Part shown: piece by piece, positions 27,494-35,956 of the stretch
Layout: every line of letters starts with the position of its first letter
Position numbering within the stretch: the first letter of the stretch is position 1
Origin: CAXMMR01 sp965198995
Lineage (GTDB): Bacteria > Pseudomonadota > Alphaproteobacteria > Acetobacterales > Acetobacteraceae
Length of the DNA stretch: 64,000 bases
Assembly: GCA_965198995.1 (NCBI GenBank)
Contig: CBDAQG010000002.1
Coordinates: forward strand, 2,170,001-2,234,000
Direction of reading: 5' to 3'
The notes under the pieces: generated by a model
Databases searched by the model: none
What the model was told of the DNA's origin: nothing
Seen by the model: only the letters and a program-made list of their open reading frames with translations
Translations under genes and position numbers: made by a program

Positions 27494-28849
27494 TCAAACG
27501 CCCGGCCCCGTCGGGTCTGTCGGCGCCGGCCGCACCAGCTTGCCGCCGCCGGGCGCCACCTCGAACACCGCCAGCCCGCGATGCACCGTGCCGTCCGGCT
27601 GCAGCGCCAGGATGCCGTCCACCCCGGCAAAGCCGCGCGCCCGGGTCAGCGTCCCGAGCGTGTAGCCGTCGCCCATGCCCAACACCCGCGCCAACGCCCC
27701 GGCGTCGTAGGCGAGGTCGGCCAGCGGCGGCGGGTCGCGGCCGAACCGCGCCGCATACGCCGCCGCATAGCCGGCCCGCGCCGACGGATCAGGCGCGGCA
27801 TACCAGGCCCCCGCCAGCATCGGCAGCCGGTCACCCTCGCGCGACCACAGCGCCGGGCCAAGCAGGCGCACCTGCGGCTGGCTGAGCCCATAAAACGGCA
27901 TCAGCGTCAGCATCGTCTTGAGCTTGTCGCCGCTCTCGGAGAGCAGCAGCGCCTGGAACGGCGGCGGGTCCAGCGGTGCGGCGGCCAGCGCCACCGCCTT
28001 CTCCGCCGTCACCGGATCGCGGTCGCCGCGCAGCGCCTTCACCTGCGCATCGCGCGCCTCCCGCCGTGTCGCATAGTCCGAGACCTGCCGCAGCGCCAAA
28101 TCCGCCGTCTGAAAACCCGGCCGATAGCGCTGCACGTTCACCGCGTTCGCCGAGCCGGCCGGGCTCGCTTCGGCAACCGCGGCCGCCAGCGCGTCGCCAT
28201 ACGCCGTCTGCGCCAGCAGCGCGGCGATTCGGCCCCGCCCATCCTCCGCCGCCGCGCCGAGCAGCCGCCGCACCTGCTGCCCCGGCGTCAACCCGAGCAC
28301 CCAGATCCCCGCTGCCGCCCGCGCCGGGTCGGAGGTGAAGGCCAGCACCGGCAGCCCCGCATGCCGCGCCACCGGCGCCACCGCCGCCGTCTCCGCCCCG
28401 GTCAACGGCCCCAGAATGATGCCGTCCCCCACCTGCGCCGCCTCGCCCGCCGCACTCGCCGCACCGCCAGCCGTGCCACCCGTGTCCTTGACGTCGAGCG
28501 GTGGCGCGTCCGGGACCTCCGCGGCCAGCCGGATCGCCTGCAGCATCGCATGCCCCAGGCTCGCCGAGCCGCCGCTCAGCGGCAGCAGCACCGCAATCCG
28601 CCGGTGCGAGCTGTCAAACGGCGGCAATGGCGGCGGTGCCGGCGGCTGGGCCGCGGGCAGCGGCTCCGGCACGATCGGCGGCGCCGCGGCCAACGGCACC
28701 GCGCCCCCTGAGGGCCCGGGACTCGTCACCTGCGGTGCGGCTACGATGGGCGCCGGCACGGGTCCAGGCTGGTCAATGCCAAAGCCGCCACAGGCCGAAA
28801 GCCCGCCCGCCAGGGCGCCGAACAGGAGCATCGATGCGCGACGAGCCAT
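27494..28849 (-). CDS. LpoA-like penicillin-binding protein activator / periplasmic binding-fold lipoprotein
   Basis: 451 residues. A lipoprotein signal (MARRASMLLFGALAGGLSAC) with lipobox LSAC is followed by a long Pro/Ala linker and a type I periplasmic binding-protein fold from RRIAVLLPLSGGSASLGHAML on. This matches the C-terminal half of E. coli LpoA (YraM), which activates PBP1A from the outer membrane; the N-terminal TPR half of LpoA is absent, as usual outside gammaproteobacteria. The divergent neighbour is rsmI, the same pair as yraM/yraL in E. coli, which supports the assignment. The 5' ends overlap by 16 nt; ATG 28831 would remove the overlap but loses the basic n-region. Confidence 0.85.
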   Translation of the reverse strand: MARRASMLLFGALAGGLSACGGFGIDQPGPVPAPIVAAPQVTSPGPSGGAVPLAAAPPIVPEPLPAAQPPAPPPLPPFDSSHRRIAVLLPLSGGSASLGHAMLQAIRLAAEVPDAPPLDVKDTGGTAGGAASAAGEAAQVGDGIILGPLTGAETAAVAPVARHAGLPVLAFTSDPARAAAGIWVLGLTPGQQVRRLLGAAAEDGRGRIAALLAQTAYGDALAAAVAEASPAGSANAVNVQRYRPGFQTADLALRQVSDYATRREARDAQVKALRGDRDPVTAEKAVALAAAPLDPPPFQALLLSESGDKLKTMLTLMPFYGLSQPQVRLLGPALWSREGDRLPMLAGAWYAAPDPSARAGYAAAYAARFGRDPPPLADLAYDAGALARVLGMGDGYTLGTLTRARGFAGVDGILALQPDGTVHRGLAVFEVAPGGGKLVRPAPTDPTGPGV

Positions 28850-29760
28850 ATGGCGAACCCCCTGCGTCCGATCCGGCATCGCCGGCCGAGCTTGCGCCCA
28901 CCACCGCCGGGAGGCCGGCCGCCCTTGTGCTGGTTTCCACCCCGATCGGCAACCTCGATGACGTCTCGGCCCGCGCCCTCGCCACCCTGCGCGAGGTCGA
29001 CCTCGTGCTCTGCGAAGACACCCGCACCACCGCCCGCCTGCTCGCCCGCCACGCCATCGCCACCCGCACCGAGGCGCTGCACGACCACAATGAGGAGGCC
29101 CGCCTCCCCAGCCTGCTCGCCCGCCTGCACGCCGGCCAACGCCTCGCTCTGGTGTCCGACGCCGGCACCCCCCTCGTCTCCGACCCCGGCTACCGCCTCG
29201 TCCGTGCCGCCATCGCCGCCGGCCTCACCATCAGCGGCATCCCCGGCCCAAACGCCGCACTGATGGCGCTCACCCTGTCCGGCCTGCCGCCCCACCCCTT
29301 CCTGTTCGCCGGCTTCCCGCCACCCCGTGACGCCGCCCGCCGCGCCCAGTTCAAAACCCTGCGCGCCGCCGAGCAGGCCGGCCTGTCAGCCACCCTGATC
29401 TGGCACGAAGCCCCCCACCGCCTGCCCGACATGCTCGCCGACCTCGCCGCCATCTTCGCCGACCGCCCCGCCGCCATCTGCCGCGAGCTGACCAAACGCT
29501 TCGAGGAAATCCGCCGCGGCTCCCTGCCCGAGCTCGCCGTCCACTACGCCACCCACCCCGCCCGCGGCGAGATCACCGTCGTAATCGGCCCCGGCGCCGT
29601 CGAGGCAACCAGCGAGGCCACACTGGACGCGCAACTCGCCGACGCCATGGCCGCCCACAGCATCAAGGACGCCGCCGCCCTGGTGACAGCCGCCACCGGC
29701 TTACCAAAACGCACCGTCTACGCCCGGGCACTCGAGCTCAAGTCGAGCGAGCATGATTAA
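28834..29760 (+). CDS. rsmI: 16S rRNA (cytidine1402-2'-O)-methyltransferase
   Basis: SAM-dependent tetrapyrrole-methylase-fold enzyme that methylates C1402 in the decoding centre. 308 residues with LVLVSTPIGNLDDVSARAL, LCEDTRTTARLL, ALVSDAGTPLVSDPGYRLV, GIPGPNAALMALTLSGLP and CRELTKRFEEIRRG. The ATG at 28834 has AGGAGC upstream; the first 30 or so residues are unconserved. The family's common next gene, yraN, is missing: a family A repeat starts right after the stop. Confidence 0.96.
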   Translation: MRDEPYGEPPASDPASPAELAPTTAGRPAALVLVSTPIGNLDDVSARALATLREVDLVLCEDTRTTARLLARHAIATRTEALHDHNEEARLPSLLARLHAGQRLALVSDAGTPLVSDPGYRLVRAAIAAGLTISGIPGPNAALMALTLSGLPPHPFLFAGFPPPRDAARRAQFKTLRAAEQAGLSATLIWHEAPHRLPDMLADLAAIFADRPAAICRELTKRFEEIRRGSLPELAVHYATHPARGEITVVIGPGAVEATSEATLDAQLADAMAAHSIKDAAALVTAATGLPKRTVYARALELKSSEHD

Positions 29761-29957
29761 GAAAGGCGAGGGGCTTTGCCCCTCGACCCCATTAAAGGCG
29801 GAGCCTTTAAAATCCATTTCTTATCCATGACTCCTTGGCGAGATCGGTGCCGTGGGGAGCAGGATTGAATGGCTTCGCCAAGCAACAGTCCCGCTATGAA
29901 CGCGGGTCTGGGGGCGCCGCCCCCAGCGAGGTCCAGGAGCAGAGCTCCTGGCCTTCC
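29761..29957. repeat. Family A repeat, best full-length example
   Basis: About 197 bp spanning stop to stop between convergent rsmI and the metallophosphoesterase. Modules in order: GAGGGGCTTTGCCCCTC, TTAAAGGCGGAGCCTTTAA, ATCCATTTCTTATCCATGAC, a GATCGGTGCCGTGG stretch, GAATGGCTTCGCCAAGC, GGGGGCGCCGCCCCC and CAGGAGCAGAGCTCCTGGCC. Confidence 0.92.
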
Positions 29958-29958
29958 G

Positions 29959-31602
29959 CTAAAACGAACAGCGTATGCTCCGCCGTGGTTTCAATTCGAT
30001 TACGCAATGTCCCGCACGTTCCGAGCTGATCTTGTAAACGTCCGCATCGTATCCCACCGTCTCGCCGCCCGGCCGGTCGATCGCGGTCAGCAACGCGAAG
30101 CCGAACTCGTCATGCGCGAACGCCGTGCTCGCCGTCGTCACGTCCGGCGTCGCGGTGAAGTCGTTCACCGTGAAACCTTTGTTCTCCTGCCGGAACGGCG
30201 CCAGATCGGTCGTCCCCGGGGTCGGCAGGCCGGTGTTGATGTCCTTGTCAAGCAGCGTGCCCCCCATGCCAACGATCAGTTGCGGCGCGAACTGCTTGTC
30301 GTTCTTGAAGCTGATGTATTCGAATTGATGGATGTGGCCTGAGAGAAACAATCCGATGCTGGCCGGCACGCCGTTCCTGAACGCGCTCGCCGCGTAGGTG
30401 CCGCCGGAGACCACCGACTGCTCGGTGAAGTCGCCGGCATTGTCGTTCGGGTTCGCGCTGGTCCCGGTATCGCCAAAGACCAGGCCGAAGCTCGGCTTGT
30501 GGGTGGCAAAGATGTTCATCGACCCCGGGCCAAGCGCAGCCAGCGCGTCGGTCAGATCCACGTCGTAGTTCTCGGCCGTCGCCGGCGCGACCGCGAAATC
30601 GTTGGCAAAGCTCGAATCGTGCACCAGGAGGTTCACGCCGCCGGCCGGCACGACGTAGGTCGGCGTGAAGTCCGCGGTGTAGTCCGCCACACCATTGGCC
30701 GGCGCTGCCGGCGGCGAGGGCGCGCACCCCACCGCGCTGACGCTGTAGGGATGCGGATCGAGCAGCGCGAACCAGCCCCGCGCGCCACGGCCGCAGCTCT
30801 CGTGGTTGCCGCGCGCCATCACCCAGGGTGCGGCGGCGAGCAGCGGCCTGGCCGGAAACAGCACGTCGGCGTTCCAACTGTCGAAGGTGTCGCCGAACAC
30901 CTCGTAATTGGCCGAGCCCGGATCCGCGCAGCCCGGATAGGCGCCATTGCACGCGCTGTCGCGATAGAACCAGTCGCCGACCTGCACGATCAGGTCGGGG
31001 TGCATGGTCGCCTCGTACTGCGCCAAATACGCCCAGGGAAACGCCGTCGGGCTCGCGCAATCCTGCTGGCTCGAGCCGTTCATCCGGCAGCCGGTGTCGG
31101 CGATCAGCAGGATCCGCCGCGGCTGCGCGACCGGCAGCCGCAGGTCCACGCCGGCGATGCTGGCGGTCTGGTGCCCGGGCGGCACCACCGCCTCGCACTC
31201 GGTCCAGCCCGTGGTCGCCATCGGCGTGCCGTTGGCGAACTGCGCCGGCTGCGTGTTGCGCACGAAATACTGCGGATAGCCCGGCTTGGCGTTGGCCGAG
31301 CCGCGCGCGCCCGGCAGCGAGGTGAGCGTCGCCGCGTCGAAGCGCCGCGTCATCGCCAGGCTTGCGCCATGGTCGAGCAGCACGCCCGGGCAGGCGCCGC
31401 CGGTGATCACCGCGCGCGCCAGCACGGTTGGCGTGCGGCTCAACGGCGCGTCGCCCCAGCGCCCGGCGGCGAGCGCACCGCGCGTGCTGCCGGGCGCAAG
31501 CTGGATCCAGCGCGCCACCACCTCGTCCCCCGCGACCGGCTGCGCGACGGCGATGCCGGCACCGCCGGCAATCCAGAGCAGCAAGACGGCCGCGGCTCTC
31601 AC
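29959..31602 (-). CDS. Secreted metallophosphoesterase
   Basis: 547 residues with a signal peptide (GTG start, RAAAVLLLWIAGGAGIAVAQ). Calcineurin-like metal-binding motifs are complete: LLIADTGCR, VQVGDWFYRD (GDxx), MARGNHESC (GNHE), an ATHKPSF His and SGHIHQFEY (GHxH). Several Cys in the mature part suggest periplasmic disulfides. It probably dephosphorylates an external phosphoester; substrate unknown. The start at 31602 was chosen for the signal peptide and a GGGAG site. A Pho-box-like direct repeat lies 61-78 bp upstream, suggesting phosphate-starvation control. Confidence 0.88.
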   Translation of the reverse strand: MRAAAVLLLWIAGGAGIAVAQPVAGDEVVARWIQLAPGSTRGALAAGRWGDAPLSRTPTVLARAVITGGACPGVLLDHGASLAMTRRFDAATLTSLPGARGSANAKPGYPQYFVRNTQPAQFANGTPMATTGWTECEAVVPPGHQTASIAGVDLRLPVAQPRRILLIADTGCRMNGSSQQDCASPTAFPWAYLAQYEATMHPDLIVQVGDWFYRDSACNGAYPGCADPGSANYEVFGDTFDSWNADVLFPARPLLAAAPWVMARGNHESCGRGARGWFALLDPHPYSVSAVGCAPSPPAAPANGVADYTADFTPTYVVPAGGVNLLVHDSSFANDFAVAPATAENYDVDLTDALAALGPGSMNIFATHKPSFGLVFGDTGTSANPNDNAGDFTEQSVVSGGTYAASAFRNGVPASIGLFLSGHIHQFEYISFKNDKQFAPQLIVGMGGTLLDKDINTGLPTPGTTDLAPFRQENKGFTVNDFTATPDVTTASTAFAHDEFGFALLTAIDRPGGETVGYDADVYKISSERAGHCVIELKPRRSIRCSF

Positions 31603-31662
31603 AGGTGTCGACTCCCGCACTGACGATGCCGGGCCTCTAACCGACGGCCGAGGCGCCTTCAC

Positions 31663-31680
31663 GTGACGGTTCGATGACGG
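31663..31680 (-). promoter_or_regulatory. Pho-box-like PhoB site
   Basis: On the minus strand it reads CCGTCATCGAACCGTCAC: two heptamers 11 bp apart, each matching CTGTCAT/C at six of seven positions. It sits upstream of the secreted metallophosphoesterase. The rest of the 430-bp divergent region 31603-32032 shows no other clear element. Confidence 0.6.
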
Positions 31681-32032
31681 TGCCCAGCCCCCAGCCTCCA
31701 CTGCACGGCGCGGTTGCAGCCGATCATTCCTGATCGACGGCCCGGCAACCGGTTTCGAGCCGAAACGGCGGTCAAGCATACACTCGTAACGTCTACAGCC
31801 GAAATGAACTGCGCCCGCATGCCAATCCGCCCGTTTGTGCGGCCCGAGCAGCCTCGCCGCCGCCGCTGCGGCTACAGCCGCACGTTGGTTGCCTTAGCGC
31901 ACCGACGCTCGATACTCCGCGCGATCGTTCCGGCGTCGTCGCATGCCCTGCGCGCGCGATCGGCGTCCCGCGCGTCGCCGCCCGAAAACCGGGCGACCCG
32001 GCCCCACAGCTTACGACAAGAAGGATCAAGCT

Positions 32033-33202
32033 ATGTCAGTATCGAGCTCGCGCGAGAGCGCCGCCGGCAGCGACGCTCGTGCCGTTCTGCCGCGGCCCGC
32101 CCGCCAAATCCAGGCCACGTCACAGTCGCTGCAGGCGGTGCGCGCCCTCGCCTGCCTGCTCGTCGTGTTCTTCCACGTCGACGACTCGATCTTCGGCCTG
32201 CCGAAATACTGGCCCGACCACCCGTTCGGCCGCCTCTTCAGCTTCGGCCATGCCGGGGTCGAGGTGTTCTTCGTGCTCAGCGGCTACATCATCTTCGCCG
32301 CCCATCGCCGCGACGTCGGCATCGCCGAGCGCTTCACCGGCTTCCTGTGGAAGCGCATCCGCCGCATCTATCCGGTCTACTGGATGCTGCTGCTGGCGCT
32401 GCTGCCGGTCTACATGCTGATGCCTTCGTTCGGCGGCGGCGCCAAGACCGGCGCCTGCGCGCTCGCCAACTCGCTGCTGCTCATGCGCGTCTGCGGCCAT
32501 GGCGAGGCGATCCTCGGCGTGTCGTGGACGCTGTTCCACGAGGTGCTGTTCTACGCCGTGTTCTCCCTGCTGATCCTGAACGAGCGGCTCGGCCGGCTGG
32601 CCCTCGGCGCCTGGCTCGCCGGCTCGCTCGCCGCCCTGCTGATCGGCACCGCCGCCCTGCCGGCCGGGCTCGCCTTCGTGCTGTCGCCGCTGCACCTGCT
32701 GTTCGGCCTCGGCATCGCCGCCGCAGCACTCGGCAATGCGCGCCGGATCCGCCACCCCTGGCTGCTGCTCGCCGCCGGCGTGGCCCTGTTCCTCGGCAGC
32801 GGCGCCGAGGAGGTCCTGCTCGGCCGCATCGGCCACGACGCGCTGAGCCTGCTCTACGGCCTCGGGGCCGCCATGGCGATGCTCGCTGCGGTGACGCTCG
32901 AGCGAGCCGGCAGCCTGCGCATCCCGCGCCCGCTCTCCCGCCTCGGTGACGCCTCCTACAGCATCTATCTCGTCCACCAGGTGGCGATGTCGGCCCTGGC
33001 CAAGCTCGCTTTGGTCGTCGTCGCCAGGATCGCGCTGCCCGAGGACGTGATCTTCCTCGGCCTCGTCACGCTGTCGGTCGCCAGCGGGATCGTCTATCAT
33101 CTGTTCGTAGAGGTGCCCCTGCTCGCCCTCGTCGGTCGCCGGATTGTCGCCGCCCTGCCGGCGAGCCCGGCGCTGCCACGCACGGCGGACGCTTGGAGCT
33201 GA
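32033..33202 (+). CDS. Acyltransferase 3 family membrane protein
   Basis: 389 residues with about ten transmembrane helices. Family landmarks: LQAVRALACLLVVFFHVDD (catalytic-type His in the first helix), GHAGVEVFFVLSGYIIF, RIRRIYPVYW, SWTLFHEVLFY and the terminal LGDASYSIYLVHQ. Members O-acylate exported polysaccharides, lipids or peptidoglycan. The substrate cannot be told here because no polysaccharide genes are adjacent. The ATG at 32033 has AAGGATCAAG upstream. The next gene (50 residues) follows after 39 nt. Confidence 0.92.
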   Translation: MSVSSSRESAAGSDARAVLPRPARQIQATSQSLQAVRALACLLVVFFHVDDSIFGLPKYWPDHPFGRLFSFGHAGVEVFFVLSGYIIFAAHRRDVGIAERFTGFLWKRIRRIYPVYWMLLLALLPVYMLMPSFGGGAKTGACALANSLLLMRVCGHGEAILGVSWTLFHEVLFYAVFSLLILNERLGRLALGAWLAGSLAALLIGTAALPAGLAFVLSPLHLLFGLGIAAAALGNARRIRHPWLLLAAGVALFLGSGAEEVLLGRIGHDALSLLYGLGAAMAMLAAVTLERAGSLRIPRPLSRLGDASYSIYLVHQVAMSALAKLALVVVARIALPEDVIFLGLVTLSVASGIVYHLFVEVPLLALVGRRIVAALPASPALPRTADAWS

Positions 33203-33241
33203 TTGCCAGAACGGCGTTGCGTTCACTCAGGACGGAGAACC

Positions 33242-33394
33242 ATGACCATCGACAGCGATGTCGTGACGAAGCTCATCGCCGCACTGCTGGCCTCGGCCCT
33301 CGGCCTTGGTCTGTTCCGGCTGAACGTCTGGCACAGCCGCGCCCGCAAGGCGCACCCGCACGCCGAGCCGGGTGCGGAGCTGAATTGCTGGTAG
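33242..33394 (+). CDS. Small single-span membrane protein, unknown
   Basis: 50 residues starting MTIDSDVVTKLIAALLASALGL, with one hydrophobic segment (LIAALLASALGLGLF) and a basic tail ending AEPGAELNCW. GGAGAACC precedes the ATG. It lies between the acyltransferase and the SDR gene on the same strand, so it may be in one transcript. Not recognised; coding support is the binding site and helix with flanking charges. Confidence 0.5.
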   Translation: MTIDSDVVTKLIAALLASALGLGLFRLNVWHSRARKAHPHAEPGAELNCW

Positions 33395-33458
33395 CGCGGC
33401 CGGCAACTCCGACGCCCTGGGCGCTCTGTGGCTCCTGTAGAACCCACAGGATCCTCGA

Positions 33459-34451
33459 ATGCCTCGAATAGTCGTGATCACCGGCGCCGGCGCCGGCGTC
33501 GGCCGTGCCACCGCGGAGGAGTTCGCCCGCAACGGCTGCGACGTCGCCCTGCTGTCGCGTGATCCGGACCGGCTCGAGCGCGCCGCCGCCGACCTGCGCG
33601 AATACGGCGTGCGCACGCTCGCCATCCCGACCGACGTCGCCGACGCCGACGCCGTGGAGGCGGCGGCCGGGCGCATCGAGGCCGAGCTCGGCCCGATCGA
33701 CGTCTGGGTCAACGTCGCCATGGCCACCGTCTTCGCGCCGGTCAGCAAGCTCACCCCCCGCGAGTTCGAGCGCGGCACCCAGGTCACGTATCTCGGCCAG
33801 GTGCACGGCACGATGTCCGCACTCACGCGCATGCGCACCCGCGACCGCGGCACCATCATCTGCGTCGGCTCCGCGCTCGGCTACCGCTCGGTGCCGCTGC
33901 AGTCGATCTACTGCGGCGCCAAGTTCGCCATCCGCGGCTTCGTCGACGCGCTGCGCTCGGAGATCATCCACGATGGCCTGAACGTGAAGCTCTGCATGGT
34001 CGACCTGCCGGCGATCAACACCCCGCAATTCGACTGGGCGCTCAACAAGATGGGCCGCAAATCCCAGCCGGTGCCGCCGATCTTCCAGCCCGAAGTGCCG
34101 GCGCGCGCAATCTACTTCGCCTCACTGCACCCGCGCCGCCAGATCTGGGTCGGCTGGCCGACCGTGCAGGCAATCCTCGCCAACCGCATCGCCCCCGGCC
34201 TGATCGACAAGTACCTGGCCAAATACGGCTACGAGAGCCAAATGTCAGACGAGCCGCTGTCGCCCAACGCGCCGTCAAACCTCTACGAGCCGGTGCCGGG
34301 CGTCTACACCGCGCACGGCCGCTTCGACAGCCGCTCCAAGTCGCACAGCTTCGAGATGTTCACCGACCGCCATCGCGCGGCGTTCTGGGCCGCAGCGGGC
34401 ATTGGGTTCGTGGCAGTCGTGCACCAAATCGCCAAGCGGCTAGACATTTAA
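33459..34451 (+). CDS. Short-chain dehydrogenase/reductase with C-terminal membrane segment
   Basis: 330 residues. The Rossmann motif TGAGAGVGR lies at residues 8-16, NVAMA replaces the usual NNAG, and the catalytic S138, Y151 and K155 (YCGAK) are intact. About 70 residues beyond the usual 250 end in a hydrophobic helix (WAAAGIGFVAVVHQIA), so the protein is probably membrane-attached, as in the group often labelled SDR family oxidoreductase with unknown substrate. The stop is immediately followed by a family B element. Confidence 0.9.
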   Translation: MPRIVVITGAGAGVGRATAEEFARNGCDVALLSRDPDRLERAAADLREYGVRTLAIPTDVADADAVEAAAGRIEAELGPIDVWVNVAMATVFAPVSKLTPREFERGTQVTYLGQVHGTMSALTRMRTRDRGTIICVGSALGYRSVPLQSIYCGAKFAIRGFVDALRSEIIHDGLNVKLCMVDLPAINTPQFDWALNKMGRKSQPVPPIFQPEVPARAIYFASLHPRRQIWVGWPTVQAILANRIAPGLIDKYLAKYGYESQMSDEPLSPNAPSNLYEPVPGVYTAHGRFDSRSKSHSFEMFTDRHRAAFWAAAGIGFVAVVHQIAKRLDI

Positions 34452-34546
34452 GCAAGCGCTTCTTTTTTGCAAAAAAGAAGCAAAAAACTCTTATCGAAAT
34501 AAAAGTTTTTTGGTCCTTTTTTTCAAAAAAGGACCGCTTGCTTGCT
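34451..34546. repeat. Family B element, two facing arms, at a convergent junction
   Basis: AGCAAGCGCTTCTTTTTTGC plus AAAAAAGAAGCAAAAAACTC faces TAAAAGTTTTTTGGTCC plus TTTTTTTCAAAAAAGGACCG and CTTGCTTGCT. The outer AGCAAGCG and CGCTTGCT are inverted, so the whole 95 bp is one large imperfect palindrome. It fills the gap between the SDR and ornithine decarboxylase stops. Confidence 0.88.
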
Positions 34547-34548
34547 GC

Positions 34549-35682
34549 CTACACGTAGTACTCCGCCAGCGGCGCAAACCCGTTGAACCGCTGGCTCGCA
34601 TAGGTCGTGACGTAGGCGCCGGTCGACAGCAGCTCCACCCGCTCGCCGCAGCGCAGCGCCAGCGGCAGCCGGTAGTTCGACCGCTCGTAGAGGATGTCCG
34701 CACCGTCGCAGGTCGGCCCAGCGATCGCCACCGGCCCGCACGGCGTGCCGTCATGCGCGGTCTGGATGCGATACTTGATCGACTCGCCCTCGGTCTCCGC
34801 CAGGCCACCGAAGCGCCCGATGTCCAAATACACCCAGCGCAGCGGATCCCCCGCCTCGCCGCGCCGGCTCACCAGAACCACCTCGGCGCCGACCACCCCG
34901 GCATCGGCCACCAGGCAGCGCCCCGGCTCGATCAGCATCTCCGGCAGCGCGTTGCCGAAGCCGCGCGTCATCGCCGCCATGATCGCCTGGGCAAAGTGGT
35001 CGATGCCTGGCACCTCGTCACGGTAGCGCGTCGGAAACCCGCCACCGAGATTGACCATGCGCAGGTTCACCCCCGCCCGGGTCAGGTCGGTGAACAGCAT
35101 GGCGACCCGGCCGATCGCGGTCTCATACGCCGCCGCCGAAGTCTGCTGGCTGCCGACATGGAAGGACAGCCCATAGGCGTCGAGCCCCAGCTCGCCGGCG
35201 CGCAGCATCAGCGCCCGCGCCTGCTCGACCGAGGCGCCGAACTTGCGCGACAGCGGCCACTCCGCGCCGTCGTTCTCGACCAGCAGCCGGCAGTAGACGC
35301 GGCTGCCCGGCGCATGCTCGGCCAGCTTGTCGAGCTCCTCGGCGCTGTCGAAGGCGAACAGGTCGACGCCGGCGGCAGCCGCGCCGCGGATCGCCGACAC
35401 CTTCTTGATCGTGTTGCCGAAGCTGATCCGCTCGGCGGCCGCCCCGGCCGCGAGGCACAGCCCGATCTCCTCCAGGCTCGCCGCGTCGAAGCTGCTGCCC
35501 AGCGCCACCAGCCGCTCCAGCACCGGCGGCGCCGGGTTGGCCTTCACCGCGTAGTAAACCCGGGCGAGCGGCAGCGCTCCCGTCAAGGCCCGGAAGTTCT
35601 CTTCCACCTGGTCGACGTCCAACACCAGGAACGGCGTGGCCGGCGATGAATGCGACAAAAAGCGCGCGATCTTGGGAGTCAC
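34549..35682 (-). CDS. Ornithine decarboxylase, PLP fold III
   Basis: Makes putrescine from ornithine (some relatives also accept lysine). 377 residues with the alanine-racemase-type barrel: the PLP Lys in VYYAVKANPAP, FGNTIKKVSAI, FHVGSQQ, NLGGGFPTRY, IEPGRCLVADAG and the active-site Cys in GPTCDGADILYER. Length and order are normal for the alphaproteobacterial enzyme. The GTG at 35682 (TPKIARFLS follows) was chosen because the longer open frame is an unconserved basic tail. The upstream 150 bp hold a possible leader (35683-35830), where many alphaproteobacteria carry the speF RNA element. Confidence 0.93.
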   Translation of the reverse strand: MTPKIARFLSHSSPATPFLVLDVDQVEENFRALTGALPLARVYYAVKANPAPPVLERLVALGSSFDAASLEEIGLCLAAGAAAERISFGNTIKKVSAIRGAAAAGVDLFAFDSAEELDKLAEHAPGSRVYCRLLVENDGAEWPLSRKFGASVEQARALMLRAGELGLDAYGLSFHVGSQQTSAAAYETAIGRVAMLFTDLTRAGVNLRMVNLGGGFPTRYRDEVPGIDHFAQAIMAAMTRGFGNALPEMLIEPGRCLVADAGVVGAEVVLVSRRGEAGDPLRWVYLDIGRFGGLAETEGESIKYRIQTAHDGTPCGPVAIAGPTCDGADILYERSNYRLPLALRCGERVELLSTGAYVTTYASQRFNGFAPLAEYYV

Positions 35683-35830
35683 CGCACCAGCCTTCCCGAT
35701 AGGCGCCCGCCTTGATGAGGCGACGGGCGGAGTTGACGAAACGGTCGAACGAACCAGCGACCAGACGATTGCCAGAACGCTTGACGTCGTTGCGTAAACC
35801 CCGAGTGTCCGAGAAGGGGGCCAGAGGCAC
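35683..35830 (-). promoter_or_regulatory. Possible leader of the ornithine decarboxylase gene (speF-type element or upstream reading frame)
   Basis: On the minus strand an open frame from GTG 35830 encodes MPLAPFSDTRGLRNDVKR and then SFDRFVNSARRLIKAG. SFDxxxxxAR has the same spacing as the end of the enteric ornithine-sensing SpeFL peptide. Codons here are rich in CGT, GGT and TCT, unlike neighbouring genes. The frame does not stop before the decarboxylase start, and I cannot fold the RNA, so this is a hypothesis. Confidence 0.35.
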
Positions 35831-35956
35831 GTGCGTTGCTGCGTGTGCGCCGAAATAGGTTGCGATCGGCTAGGCTTCAAGAAGAAATATCATGTCCCGA
35901 AGCCACGAACCCGTTGGCGTTCACGTTGACGGGCTGGACCTGAAGGATGTCGCCGC

